From the NCBI RefSeq assembly GCF_000316035.1, contig NZ_ANHX01000007.1, positions 89,838 through 153,837 on the forward strand: 64,000 nucleotides of DNA. Reading direction: 5' to 3'. The translations under genes were made by a program, and so were the position numbers. This document shows positions 22,397 through 31,204 of the stretch, piece by piece. Below the pieces are notes generated by a model that was not told the DNA's origin, made no database searches, and saw nothing but the letters and a program-made list of their open reading frames with translations. Positions within the stretch are counted from its first letter, which is position 1. Each line of letters starts with the position of its first letter. The stretch is from Paenibacillus sp. PAMC 26794 (GTDB taxonomy: Bacteria > Bacillota > Bacilli > Paenibacillales > Paenibacillaceae).

Positions 22397-23530
22397 ATGA
22401 TTAAACAACAACGTGTTATCGATCAGTTCATGGAACTGGTGCAGATTGATAGTGAAACGAAAAATGAACAGAACATCTCGAAGGTGTTAAAAGAACAGTT
22501 TGCAGATCTCGGTCTTCATGTCTATGAGGATGATACCTTGGAGCAAACCGGACATGGCGCCGGAAACCTCGTCATTACCTGGGAAGCCGAAGGAACTGAA
22601 GGGGTTGCACCGATCTTTTTCACATGTCATATGGACACCGTGACGCCGGGACAGGGAATCAAGCCTGAACTGGGTGAAGATGGCTGGATTCGCAGTGATG
22701 GAACAACGATCCTGGGAGCAGATGACAAAGCAGGGATTGCGGCATTGTTCGAAGCGATTCGTGTGATCCAGGAAAACAAAATTCCACATGGTAAAATTCA
22801 ATTCGTCATTACGGTCGGCGAAGAGTCTGGCCTGGTGGGCGCACGTGCCATGAATCCGAAGGATATCGATGCCGAGTTCGGTTATGCGCTGGATTCTAAT
22901 GGAGCTGTAGGCACGATCTGTGTAGCTGCACCGGCCAGAGCTGAAATTCAAATGAGCATCTATGGTAAGTCTGCCCATGCGGGTGTGAATCCGGAAGACG
23001 GGATCAGCGCCATTCAGGTAGCAGCCAAAGCGATTGCTGCGATGACACTGGGCAGAATTGATGATGAGACGACAGCGAACATTGGTAAATTCCAGGGTGG
23101 ATCAGCACTCAACGTGGTGTGTGACTTTGTACAGCTTGAAGCGGAAGCTCGCAGTATTGTGCAGGAAAAAGTTGAATTGCAGGTTGCACAGATGCGTGAC
23201 GCGTTGGAAACGACATGTCGCAAATACGGTGCAACAGCTGAATTCAGAAGTGAGATCCTGTATCCCGCATTTGGTTTCCATGATGAACATGAAGTTGTAC
23301 AGCTTGCACAGCGTGCCATCCGCAGTATTGGGCTGGAGACAAGTACGTTTGCTTCCGGTGGTGGCAGTGATGCCAATATCTTTAACGGATTCGACATTCC
23401 AACAGTGAATCTGGCGGTAGGATATGAGGATATTCATACAACCAAAGAACGTATTCGTGCCGAAGATATTGTGAAGTTGTCTCAGGTAGTCGTAGCTATT
23501 ATTCAGGAAACGGCAGCTGACAAGAAATAA
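22397..23530 (+). CDS. M20-family peptidase, tripeptidase T-like
   Basis: A dinuclear zinc metallopeptidase (377 aa) of the PepT/YqjE group. Zinc-ligand motifs in order are FFTCHMDTVTPG (near residue 80), GADDKAGIAAL, TVGEESGLVGAR and YALDSNG, and the C-terminal His is in VGYEDIHTTKE. The dimerisation lid is the KSAHAGVNPEDGISA region. GGGAGGA precedes ATG 22397 by about eight bases. Substrate is probably a small peptide or N-acyl amino acid. Confidence 0.85.
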   Translation: MIKQQRVIDQFMELVQIDSETKNEQNISKVLKEQFADLGLHVYEDDTLEQTGHGAGNLVITWEAEGTEGVAPIFFTCHMDTVTPGQGIKPELGEDGWIRSDGTTILGADDKAGIAALFEAIRVIQENKIPHGKIQFVITVGEESGLVGARAMNPKDIDAEFGYALDSNGAVGTICVAAPARAEIQMSIYGKSAHAGVNPEDGISAIQVAAKAIAAMTLGRIDDETTANIGKFQGGSALNVVCDFVQLEAEARSIVQEKVELQVAQMRDALETTCRKYGATAEFRSEILYPAFGFHDEHEVVQLAQRAIRSIGLETSTFASGGGSDANIFNGFDIPTVNLAVGYEDIHTTKERIRAEDIVKLSQVVVAIIQETAADKK

Positions 23531-23566
23531 TATAGAGCACATGTACCTAATATGCAGTTCGTAGAC

Positions 23567-23605
23567 AAAAGTCCGAACCCGGTCTGTATCGGATTCGGAC
23601 TTTTT
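23567..23605 (+). terminator. Intrinsic terminator after the peptidase gene
   Basis: AAAAGTCCGAA pairs with TTCGGACTTTTT, with an inner CCG/CGG step. Confidence 0.85.
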
Positions 23606-23674
23606 GCGAATTCATGTTATATTTCATGGGAGTTAATTTAGGGTCAAAAATGAAACAATGGATCGATTACCCAT

Positions 23675-23809
23675 TCATTTACGTCCAGCGAGCAGATCGA
23701 TTAACTTGGCATCCGGGCCCCACTCGCGCAACCATTGTTTGAGTATGAGCTGTACTTGCCGGGCTTGTCCTACCACGTGTACGGATTGAGGCGTCATATA
23801 ACTATTCAT
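23675..23809 (-). CDS. mciZ: MciZ-like inhibitor of FtsZ ring formation
   Basis: A 44-aa protein, with MTPQSVHVVGQARQVQLILK near the start and REWGPDAKLIDLLAGRK at the end. The pattern of a V-x-L/V-VG-A-x-x-I hairpin followed by a basic helix resembles MciZ, the mother-cell peptide that caps FtsZ filaments in sporulating Bacillus. mciZ lies next to nudF in B. subtilis, as here. AGGGGGA precedes the ATG by about eight bases. A CATATGGT sequence upstream loosely resembles a sigma-E -10. Short length limits certainty. Confidence 0.65.
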   Translation of the reverse strand: MNSYMTPQSVHVVGQARQVQLILKQWLREWGPDAKLIDLLAGRK

Positions 23810-23936
23810 CGAAAGTCCCCCTGATTCGTTTATATTTGCTGTGAGAATTCTATACGCTCACCATATGCCCAAAATCAGAGATATATACATTAACCGAATA
23901 TATAAATTGAGCTAATCCTTTACACAAGAACGGAGA

Positions 23937-24049
23937 GGACAGAAATAACCAAGAGAAGCGGAGCGTTCGCCTTTATCACCAAATTTTATCTATTAGTTAA
24001 AGAAATCAAAAAAATCTGGGGATAACAGCGATCGAAGGGTTGTTCTGTC
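23937..24049 (+). repeat. Structured intergenic element, copy A
   Basis: The outer stem is GACAGAA (23938-23944) with TTCTGTC (24043-24049), plus AACC with GGTT. It encloses GGAGCGTTCGCCTTTATCACC, a CCAAATTTT/AAAAATCTGG hairpin, and GGGGATAACAGCGA. The same core blocks occur at 38212-38290 with different flanking stems. It ends 70 bases before nudF. No U-run follows, so it is not a simple terminator. Confidence 0.7.
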
Positions 24050-24119
24050 ATTGGAGTGGTTAGTGTAAATATCTTTAGTCCATTTATATATAATCCTACG
24101 ATATGGAGTTGAAGAACAA

Positions 24120-24713
24120 ATGAAACCAAACCAATCTGCCCAATCCATCCATGCAGCCCAACCTGCCAATCCGAAGCTGGATGAAGTGACCGTATCCACC
24201 AAGCCAATCTTCGAGGGAAAAGTCATTTCACTTCAGGTCGATACGGTTAAGCTCCCGAACGGCCAGACAGCTACACGTGAGATTATCCGGCACCCTGGAG
24301 CGGTAGCTGTCCTCGCTCTGAAAGGGGATCGTATGCTTGTAGTGGATCAGTATCGTCAGGCAATGGGACGCACCGAAGTGGAGATTCCTGCGGGGAAACT
24401 GGACCCGGGAGAAGAGCCGGAAGCTGCTGCTGCACGTGAATTGCGAGAAGAGACGGGATATGTAGCCAAGTCGCTGCGTCATTTGCGTTCGTTCTACACG
24501 TCACCGGGGTTCGCAGATGAGATCATTCATCTCTACATCGCCGAAGAGCTGGAAGCCGGAGACATGGAACTGGACGAGGATGAATTCCTCGAAGTATCCG
24601 AGATCACACTGGAGGAAGCCTACGCACTCATGGACGAGAACCGGATTAGTGATGCCAAAACGATGATGGCTGTGTACGCGTGGGACCTCTACAGAACGAC
24701 AGGACGGTTCTAA
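24120..24713 (+). CDS. nudF: ADP-ribose pyrophosphatase (Nudix)
   Basis: A 197-aa Nudix hydrolase that splits ADP-ribose into AMP and ribose 5-phosphate. The Nudix box is GKLDPGEEPEAAAARELREE followed by TGY (near residue 98). The N-terminal strand GKVISLQVDTVKLPNG matches the NudF/YqkG group. GGAG lies eleven bases before the ATG. The gene is almost contiguous with the EndoQ-like gene. Confidence 0.92.
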   Translation: MKPNQSAQSIHAAQPANPKLDEVTVSTKPIFEGKVISLQVDTVKLPNGQTATREIIRHPGAVAVLALKGDRMLVVDQYRQAMGRTEVEIPAGKLDPGEEPEAAAARELREETGYVAKSLRHLRSFYTSPGFADEIIHLYIAEELEAGDMELDEDEFLEVSEITLEEAYALMDENRISDAKTMMAVYAWDLYRTTGRF

Positions 24714-24715
24714 GG

Positions 24716-25936
24716 ATGCAAGACGAACTGGAAACGTGCACGACGTGGGAGCCCTGTTACACAGACCTGCATATTCACATCGGACGAACGTCTCGCGGCG
24801 AGGCTGTTAAAATTAGTGGCAGTCGGGATCTGACATTTGAGAATATTGCCCGGGAAGCTTCGGAACGTAAAGGAATTCATTTGCTTGGTGTTATTGATTG
24901 TCATTCTCCGGTTGTACAGATGGATATTGAACAATTGCTGGAGAGTGGTACCATGTCCGAGATTGAGGGAGGCGGCATTGCCTATCAGGACACCACCATT
25001 CTTCTGGGTACAGAGATTGAACTGCGTGAGCCTGGAATGCGTGAGTTCCATATGCTGGCGTACTTCCGTGATCTGAAAACGATGAAGTCCTTCACGGACT
25101 GGATGAAACGTTATATGAAAAATGTGAATCTCAGTTCTCAGCGGGTATACGTGCCCGCTCTAGAGATGCAAGCAGAGATTAAGGCACGTGGTGGGCTTAT
25201 TGTGCCTGCACATGTGTTTACACCGCATAAAGGCATCTATGGCAGTACTGCACCCCGTATGGGCGATGTACTGGATACCTGCCTTGTGGATGCGGTAGAG
25301 CTGGGGTTAAGCTCGGACTCATCCATGGCCAGTTATATTCGGGAATTGGATCATGTACCGTTTCTAACCAATTCGGATGCTCATTCACTCGGTAAGATTG
25401 GACGGGAGTATAATGAACTGCAAGTGGCTGCCCCTTCTTTTGATGAATTCCGTATGGCACTTCAAGGAGAAGCCGGCAGGAAGATTGCTGCCAATTATGG
25501 ACTGAATCCAAGGCTGGGCAAATACCACCGTACATACTGTGCAGCATGTGGCAGCATCATGGACGAGCAGGCGATGTCAGCAGAGCGCTGCCCTCACTGT
25601 GGCAGTCTGAAGCTGGTTCAGGGGGTGCTGGATCGCATCCTGGCAATCTCTGATCGAGAGAGTCCTCATGTTCCTGCAAACAGACCAGCCTATCATTATC
25701 AGGTACCACTGGAGTTCATTCCCGGACTTGGAAAAGCCAAACTGCGCCAGCTACTGGACCATTTTGGTACAGAAATGAACGTACTTCATCGCACGCTTGA
25801 GGAAGAGCTTGCTGCGGTTGTTGGACCTGTGCTAGCAGGCCTGATCGTGTCTGCACGGAACGGACAACTGGAGCTATCCTCCGGAGGTGGCGGCACGTAC
25901 GGAAAAGTTGCTGTTCAGGAAAGAGCCTCGGAGTGA
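24716..25936 (+). CDS. PHP-domain endonuclease Q-like protein (YqxK family)
   Basis: A 406-aa protein. Residues about 10-260 form a PHP metal-dependent domain (YTDLHIHIGRTS, GVIDCHSP, GTEIELREPGMREFHML, VPAHVFTPHKG, TNSDAHSLGKIG). A zinc ribbon (YCAACG and CPHCGS, about residues 279-299) and a helix-hairpin-helix-like C-terminal part (IPGLGKAKLRQLL) follow. This is the layout of the TIGR00375/EndoQ family, whose characterised members nick DNA 5' of deaminated bases. It starts two bases after the nudF stop with AGGACGG as ribosome binding site. Confidence 0.82.
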   Translation: MQDELETCTTWEPCYTDLHIHIGRTSRGEAVKISGSRDLTFENIAREASERKGIHLLGVIDCHSPVVQMDIEQLLESGTMSEIEGGGIAYQDTTILLGTEIELREPGMREFHMLAYFRDLKTMKSFTDWMKRYMKNVNLSSQRVYVPALEMQAEIKARGGLIVPAHVFTPHKGIYGSTAPRMGDVLDTCLVDAVELGLSSDSSMASYIRELDHVPFLTNSDAHSLGKIGREYNELQVAAPSFDEFRMALQGEAGRKIAANYGLNPRLGKYHRTYCAACGSIMDEQAMSAERCPHCGSLKLVQGVLDRILAISDRESPHVPANRPAYHYQVPLEFIPGLGKAKLRQLLDHFGTEMNVLHRTLEEELAAVVGPVLAGLIVSARNGQLELSSGGGGTYGKVAVQERASE

Positions 25937-26110
25937 CCAGTGTAAATATTCTGTAGTAATATTCTGAGGTTCAACTCATATAGCTTTCGCTTTACAGAGG
26001 TCCAATCTGGACAAGAAGTCATACAGGTGCATTCCGGTTCATAAGAATGACTATGAGGATGTAACTGAGAATCCTTGCAGCATGATACCGGAAAGGGGAC
26101 TCGTACCTGT

Positions 26111-26740
26111 ATGCGCTCTTCCTACTTTACATTTAAAGGTCAGACTTCGTTATATGTATTCGTGGCCGTCTTGTTTCTGGTCGGCGTCATTTTTGGCGCG
26201 CTCATGGTGAACGCATTGTCTCTTGAGCAACGTCAGGATCTGGAGGGTTATCTCGGCAATTTCTTCATGACCGTGCAGCACAGTGCACAGGTAACAGAGA
26301 CCGGGGCATATTGGGACATTGCCATGCTCCATCTGAAATGGGTGGGTCTGATCTTTATTCTGGGTTTATCCGTCGTTGGACTACCCGGTATACTGGTTCT
26401 GGATTTTCTGAAAGGTGTACTCATTGGATTCACAGTGGGGTACCTTGTTGGGCAGTATTCCTGGAAAGGGCTGCTGTTTGCACTGGTTTCCGTGGCGCCG
26501 CATAATTTATTTGTCATTCCGATCCTTCTGATCTGCAGTGTGGCGGCGATGACGTTCTCGTTATACATCATTCGCAATCGTGTTTTGATGCAGCGAACAC
26601 CGGGTCGTCAAAGGCCTTTTGCTTCATATATAGTATTAACTTTGGTCATGGCTGCACTGCTGCTCGGCGTGGCGTCTTTTGAAACATGGGTTACACCTGC
26701 GATGATGCGCTGGGTCACGCCAATGCTACTACCGGCCTAA
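26111..26740 (+). CDS. spoIIM: Stage II sporulation protein M
   Basis: Integral membrane protein (209 aa) of the SpoIIDMP machine that drives septal peptidoglycan remodelling and engulfment. About five membrane helices are visible, with GVIFGALMVNAL, DFLKGVLIGFTVGYLVG and VSVAPHNLFVIP as family signatures. ATG 26111 follows AAAGGGGA by about ten bases; the TTG at 26075 lacks a site. It lies just before fur, as in B. subtilis. Confidence 0.93.
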   Translation: MRSSYFTFKGQTSLYVFVAVLFLVGVIFGALMVNALSLEQRQDLEGYLGNFFMTVQHSAQVTETGAYWDIAMLHLKWVGLIFILGLSVVGLPGILVLDFLKGVLIGFTVGYLVGQYSWKGLLFALVSVAPHNLFVIPILLICSVAAMTFSLYIIRNRVLMQRTPGRQRPFASYIVLTLVMAALLLGVASFETWVTPAMMRWVTPMLLPA

Positions 26741-26763
26741 CGTGCACCGTATAGTGTAAAATG

Positions 26764-26793
26764 TTGACTTTAATTACGCACTCCCCCTATAAT
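26764..26793 (+). promoter_or_regulatory. Sigma-A promoter of fur
   Basis: TTGACT (26764-26769), 18 bases, TATAAT (26788-26793). No Fur box was found here, so autorepression is not indicated by sequence. Confidence 0.7.
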
Positions 26794-26847
26794 GAAAAGA
26801 GTGGGTTAAGTTGCAGTGTGCAGTGATTTCCTAGGGGGAGGGAGAAA

Positions 26848-27315
26848 ATGGAAGCACGGATTGATAAAATTAAGCAGCAACTACAGTCCCAAGGATATAA
26901 ATTAACGCCCCAGCGGGAAGCCACCTTAAGAGTACTTCTTGAGAATGAAGAAGATCATCTGAGCGCAGAAGACGTATTCATGCTCGTTAAAGAAAAGGCT
27001 CCCGAAATCGGTCTGGCAACCGTGTACCGTACCCTCGAACTGCTGAGTGAGCTGCATGTTGTAGAGAAAATCAACTTCGGCGACGGTGTAGCGCGTTATG
27101 ATCTGCGCGGAGATACATCCAAGCATCACCATCATCACTTAATCTGTGTTCAATGCGGAAGTATGGATGAAATACGTGAAGACTGGCTTGGACCGCTTGA
27201 AGAGCGTTTGGAGCGGGAATTCAACTTTTCGGTAGTAGATCACCGACTGGACTTTCATGGAATTTGTTATCGTTGCAAAGCTAAAAATGAAGAGAAACCC
27301 AAAGATGAAGAATAA
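26848..27315 (+). CDS. fur: Ferric uptake regulator
   Basis: Iron-dependent repressor (155 aa). The winged helix is about residues 1-85 (LTPQREATLRVL, LATVYRTLELL). The metal-binding hinge is HHHHHLICVQCG, with a second CxxC pair (CYRCK) near the C-terminus. It is called Fur rather than PerR or Zur from its spoIIM-fur-yqzK-xerD context. It is the likely reader of the five Fur boxes between 6961 and 11275. A strong GGGGGAGGGAG site precedes the ATG. Confidence 0.93.
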   Translation: MEARIDKIKQQLQSQGYKLTPQREATLRVLLENEEDHLSAEDVFMLVKEKAPEIGLATVYRTLELLSELHVVEKINFGDGVARYDLRGDTSKHHHHHLICVQCGSMDEIREDWLGPLEERLEREFNFSVVDHRLDFHGICYRCKAKNEEKPKDEE

Positions 27316-27329
27316 CATAGCATATCTTC

Positions 27330-27366
27330 AAGCTCTCACCGGCGGTTTTGACGGGAGAGCTTTTTT
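27330..27366 (+). terminator. Terminator of fur
   Basis: AAGCTCTC (27330-27337) pairs with GAGAGCTT, with inner CCG/CGG and a run of six T. Confidence 0.85.
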
Positions 27367-27426
27367 GGCACCGGACATGATCTGGAGTTTCTCCCGAATG
27401 GCATAAACCTGTGTTTATGGACATAC

Positions 27427-27460
27427 CCTGATTCAAGGACAATACCGGATTCGAATCAGG
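27427..27460. promoter_or_regulatory. Inverted repeat overlapping the yqzK ribosome binding site
   Basis: CCTGATTC (27427-27434) is perfectly complementary to GAATCAGG (27453-27460). The right arm runs into the AGGAGGGG site of the next gene, so the hairpin could mask translation initiation. Confidence 0.4.
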
Positions 27461-27473
27461 AGGGGACGCGCCC

Positions 27474-27716
27474 ATGATTATATCAGTGCGGAGAGGGCTC
27501 CGTTTTATTCGATTTATTATATTTTTTGCCGCATTAGTTTATCTGTTCTATCATGTTCTGGATCTGTTCAATGGCTGGATCTCACCTGTGGATCAGTATC
27601 AGATGCCAACTGGCAATGCAATCAAAGTATTTCAGGAAACGGATTGGCCGGGTAATGGGGAAGGACGTCCTACGATGGCAGAGCGTCTCCGTCTGTTCTA
27701 TTGGTACGGGGAGTAG
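27474..27716 (+). CDS. yqzK: DUF4227 small membrane protein (YqzK-like)
   Basis: An 80-aa protein with one N-terminal membrane helix (about residues 11-30) after a basic start, and a conserved tail (GNAIKVFQE, MAERLRLFYWYGE). Function unknown. The fur-yqzK-xerD order matches Bacillus. Confidence 0.78.
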   Translation: MIISVRRGLRFIRFIIFFAALVYLFYHVLDLFNGWISPVDQYQMPTGNAIKVFQETDWPGNGEGRPTMAERLRLFYWYGE

Positions 27717-27791
27717 CTTCGAACAGCCAGGGATGCAAATACGGGAGCAGTCTGCCAATGCGGTAGATCTGTCAGTTGAGGAGCGTTGTAC

Positions 27792-28682
27792 ATGAAACAG
27801 ACGATACACGCCTATGCCTTATACTTGGAAGATGATAAAGGGATGTCGAGCAGCACACTTGAATCATATCTCCGAGACGTGGACAAGTTCATTGAATTTG
27901 CAGATAAGGAATATGGCATACGCGAAGCCAATCAGGTCAGACGCACTCATGTCGTCCTGTTTGCAGGTCAGCTCAAACAGGCAGGACGTGCCAATGCAAC
28001 CATTGCCCGCAGCATCGTATCTCTGCGCTCCTACTTTCATTTTTTGATGCGGCGGGGTGATATTATACAGGACCCTACGTTTGATGTGGAAGCTCCCAAG
28101 GCGGACAAGACGCCACCACAGGTGTTAAGTATCCAGGAGATCGAACAACTGCTGACAGCGCCTGATACTCGTTCACCGCAGGGTGTGAGAGATCGAGCGA
28201 TGCTTGAACTGTTATATGCTACAGGCATTAGGGTCTCGGAACTGATTGCCCTTGACATTCGGGATGTACAGCCAGGCATGCGTTTTATACGATGCGGTGG
28301 GGCGGGCAAGGAACGCATCCTTCCCATCGGTGCACCAGCAGCACATTGGGCAAGTGTATATGTGGAGGAATTCCGCAACAAGTTGCTCAAAACCGATTCG
28401 GACGAGCAGGCACTATTCGTGAATGTATCTGGTAGACGTTTAACCCGGCAGGGCTTCTGGAAGCTGCTCAAAAAAGCGGCGGTGGATGCAGGAATCTCGG
28501 AAGAAATTACGCCGCATACGCTGCGTCATTCCTTTGCAGCACACCTGATTGCCAACGGGGCGGATACACGTGCGGTTCAAGACATGCTGGGTCACGTGGA
28601 GCAGCCTGGACAACAATATGGCAATCATGGTCGCAAAACCATGAAAGAAATCTATGAAACCCATCATCCGAGGGCAAGATAG
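27792..28682 (+). CDS. xerD: Site-specific tyrosine recombinase XerD
   Basis: Chromosome-dimer resolvase subunit (296 aa, the usual length). The N-terminal SAM-like domain covers about residues 1-90. The catalytic Arg is in ATGIRVSEL, and HTLRHSFAAHL carries the H-R pair with LGH after it. The nucleophile region reads HVEQPGQQYGNHGRKTMKE. A Tyr stands at the expected distance before RKTMKE, but the usual TTxxYTHV surroundings are lost. ATG 27792 follows GAGGAG by eight bases. Confidence 0.87.
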   Translation: MKQTIHAYALYLEDDKGMSSSTLESYLRDVDKFIEFADKEYGIREANQVRRTHVVLFAGQLKQAGRANATIARSIVSLRSYFHFLMRRGDIIQDPTFDVEAPKADKTPPQVLSIQEIEQLLTAPDTRSPQGVRDRAMLELLYATGIRVSELIALDIRDVQPGMRFIRCGGAGKERILPIGAPAAHWASVYVEEFRNKLLKTDSDEQALFVNVSGRRLTRQGFWKLLKKAAVDAGISEEITPHTLRHSFAAHLIANGADTRAVQDMLGHVEQPGQQYGNHGRKTMKEIYETHHPRAR

Positions 28683-28811
28683 ATTTTGACGCATGGCATT
28701 CACAAATAAATGCGGAACATTGGGCCGATTTAGGATAAAATAAATTGAATACATCCAAACGCCGTTATACATAAGACGGATCGTTTCAACTCAAGGAGGA
28801 ACATACATCGC

Positions 28812-29636
28812 ATGACAGCATTAAACCAACAAATGATTTCGGAAGCAGCATCTTATATTCAAAGCAAAAGCTCCATCAAGCCGGAAGTCGGTTTGATTTT
28901 GGGTTCAGGTCTTGGCGTACTGGCAGAACTGATTGAAGATGGCGTAAGTATCGCTTATCAGGATATTCCGCATTTTCCAGTGTCCACAGTAGAAGGACAT
29001 GAAGGTGAACTATTGGTCGGAACCATCAAAGGTCGTCCAGTCGTGATGATGAAAGGCCGTTTCCACATGTACGAAGGATATGGTCCGGAATTGACAGCTT
29101 TCCCAGTACGGGTTATGAAAGAACTGGGTGTAAGTAGCCTTCTTGTAACCAATGCTGCGGGTGGTGTGAATACGTCGTATGAAGCTGGAGACTTGATGCT
29201 GATCTCTGATCACTTAAATCTCACAGGCAAAAATCCACTGATCGGACCAAATGACGCTGCACTGGGCGTGCGTTTCCCGGATCTGTCCGAAGCATATAGC
29301 CGCCGTTTGCGCGCACTGGCGAAGGATACGGCTGCATCACAAGGTTTTAACGTACGTGAAGGGGTATACGCAGGTATGCTCGGTCCGAACTACGAGACAC
29401 CGGCAGAGATCAGAATGCTGCGTACATTGGGCTCAGACGCAGTGGGCATGTCCACTGTATCTGAAGTAATCGTGGCACGCCATGCAGGCCTGGAAGTGCT
29501 CGGTATTTCCTGTATCAGCAACATGGCTGCCGGAATTCTGGACCAGCCGCTGTCACATGATGAGGTTATGGAGACGACGGAACGTGTGCGTGAGTCGTTC
29601 CTGGCGCTGGTAGTGGCAGTTATTCCACAAATGTAA
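28812..29636 (+). CDS. punA: Purine nucleoside phosphorylase
   Basis: Trimeric type I PNP (274 aa) that splits inosine and guanosine. Phosphate-site motifs are GSGLGVLAE and GRFHMYEGY; LLVTNAAGGVN, GPNYETPAEIRML and VGMSTVSEVIVARHAG bind base and ribose. AAGGAGG lies twelve bases before the ATG. In B. subtilis the phosphopentomutase gene drm precedes it; here xerD does. Confidence 0.93.
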   Translation: MTALNQQMISEAASYIQSKSSIKPEVGLILGSGLGVLAELIEDGVSIAYQDIPHFPVSTVEGHEGELLVGTIKGRPVVMMKGRFHMYEGYGPELTAFPVRVMKELGVSSLLVTNAAGGVNTSYEAGDLMLISDHLNLTGKNPLIGPNDAALGVRFPDLSEAYSRRLRALAKDTAASQGFNVREGVYAGMLGPNYETPAEIRMLRTLGSDAVGMSTVSEVIVARHAGLEVLGISCISNMAAGILDQPLSHDEVMETTERVRESFLALVVAVIPQM

Positions 29637-29653
29637 GCAAGATTTGAGTAGAG

Positions 29654-29699
29654 AAGGTTACCTCTTTGGATGAGAAATCATCGGGGGGTAACCTTTTTT
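29654..29699 (+). terminator. Terminator of punA
   Basis: AAGGTTACC (29654-29662) pairs with GGTAACCTT (29687-29695), followed by T residues. Confidence 0.85.
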
Positions 29700-29884
29700 G
29701 TTGTGTTGAATGTACGGTTACTCATTCGTTGAGTGCAGTGCGTTTTTTTTGCTTTGACCACATTTTCAATAAAAGTTCGGGAAATCATGCTTTACATGGA
29801 ATAATTTACTGGAAACGGGCCGACAATGATTAGCAGTACATGCATGGAACATGCAGTAAGCAAGTCATTTGAGGAGGTAACCTT

Positions 29885-31060
29885 GTGAAGAAAAGAATAA
29901 TGGCATCGTTCATGACCCTATGTATCCTGCTGTCCCTTATGGCATCAACAGCATTGGCTGAAGAAACACCGAAGGCAGCGGGAGGAACTGATCTGGCCCC
30001 GTCGGCGCGCTCTGCGATCTTGATGGATGCAGACACGGGAACGGTTATTTATGAGAAAAACAGTCATGATCAACTGCCTCCGGCGAGCATTACAAAGATT
30101 ATGACCATGCTGCTTACGATCGAAGCGATCGACTCAGGCAAGCTGAAGCTGACGGACAAAGTAAGAACGAGCGAATACGCAGCTTCCATGGGCGGTTCGC
30201 AGATCTTCCTGGAGCCTGGGGAAGAAATGACGGTCGACGATATGTTAAAAGGGATCGCGATGGCTTCGGGCAATGATGCCTCGGTAGCTATGGCTGAGAA
30301 GATCGCTGGCTCGGAAGAAGCCTTTGTACAGCTGATGAATGAGCGTGCGAAGGAGCTTGGCATGAAGGATACTCATTTTGCCAACTGTAACGGCCTCCCG
30401 GTCGATAATCATTATTCTTCCGCCCATGACATTGCCGTCATGAGCCGTGAACTACTGAAGCATTCCGGGATTACGAAGTACACCGGTGCATATCAGGATT
30501 ACCTTCGCAAAGATACGGAAAAGCCATTCTGGCTGGTGAACACGAACAAGCTGGTTCGTTTTTATCAAGGGGCAGACGGTTTGAAAACAGGTTACACATC
30601 CGAAGCGAAATTCTGCTTGTCCGCAACAGCGTCCAAAGATGGACTGCGTGTCGTTTCCGTGGTACTCGGTGAACCGAATACCAAAACACGGAACAGTGAG
30701 GTGTCTTCGATGTTTGACTATGCCTTTAGCCAATATACGATGAAGGCTCTCTACAAGGCAGGGGATCTGCTGGGCAGTCTGAAGATCGAAAAAGGTGAAG
30801 TTGCCGAATTGCCTCTGAATGCCACGCAAAATTATAGTGTGCTGATGCGCAAAGGAGCCAAATCCAATGACATCCGGCATGAATTGCTGGTCGCCAAAGA
30901 ATTGAAAGCTCCGATCAAAGCCGGGCAAAGTATTGGTAAACTTGTGGTGTACCAGGGCAATGACGTGATTAAGGAGTTCGACATTCAGGCTCCGCAGGAT
31001 GTGAATAAGGCTGGCTGGTGGAAGCTGTTTAAGCGGACAACGTCCAACCTGTTTGACTAA
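29885..31060 (+). CDS. dacF: D-alanyl-D-alanine carboxypeptidase DacF
   Basis: Secreted low-molecular-weight penicillin-binding protein (391 aa) that trims peptidoglycan cross-links; DacF acts in the forespore. Signal peptide is residues 1-25 (ending AS-TALAEE). Motifs are SxxK in PASITKIM (near residue 62), SGN in MASGNDASVAM and KTG in LKTGYTSEAK. A C-terminal DacA-type domain ends in a short amphipathic helix. The GTG start follows GAGGAGG. It directly precedes spoIIAA as in B. subtilis. Confidence 0.93.
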   Translation: MKKRIMASFMTLCILLSLMASTALAEETPKAAGGTDLAPSARSAILMDADTGTVIYEKNSHDQLPPASITKIMTMLLTIEAIDSGKLKLTDKVRTSEYAASMGGSQIFLEPGEEMTVDDMLKGIAMASGNDASVAMAEKIAGSEEAFVQLMNERAKELGMKDTHFANCNGLPVDNHYSSAHDIAVMSRELLKHSGITKYTGAYQDYLRKDTEKPFWLVNTNKLVRFYQGADGLKTGYTSEAKFCLSATASKDGLRVVSVVLGEPNTKTRNSEVSSMFDYAFSQYTMKALYKAGDLLGSLKIEKGEVAELPLNATQNYSVLMRKGAKSNDIRHELLVAKELKAPIKAGQSIGKLVVYQGNDVIKEFDIQAPQDVNKAGWWKLFKRTTSNLFD

Positions 31061-31132
31061 ACGGCGATTTCTGCGAGTTGCACGTATCCTTCGAACATAT
31101 TTTGTAGTTAAATAGGGGTTTTCTTCTAGTTT

Positions 31133-31171
31133 TGTCGGGGGGCAGGAAAAGCTTTCGGAAGCGTAGAAATC
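31133..31171 (+). promoter_or_regulatory. Sigma-H-type promoter of the spoIIA operon
   Basis: GCAGGAAAA (31142-31150) matches the sigma-H -35 consensus fully. After 12 bases GTAGAAATC (31163-31171) matches most of the -10. A partial 0A box, TGTCGGG (31133-31139), lies just upstream. B. subtilis spoIIA is transcribed by sigma-H and activated by Spo0A~P. Confidence 0.55.
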
Positions 31172-31204
31172 CTTGTTCTAAGACAGGGAGGAGAGTGAGC
31201 AAAC

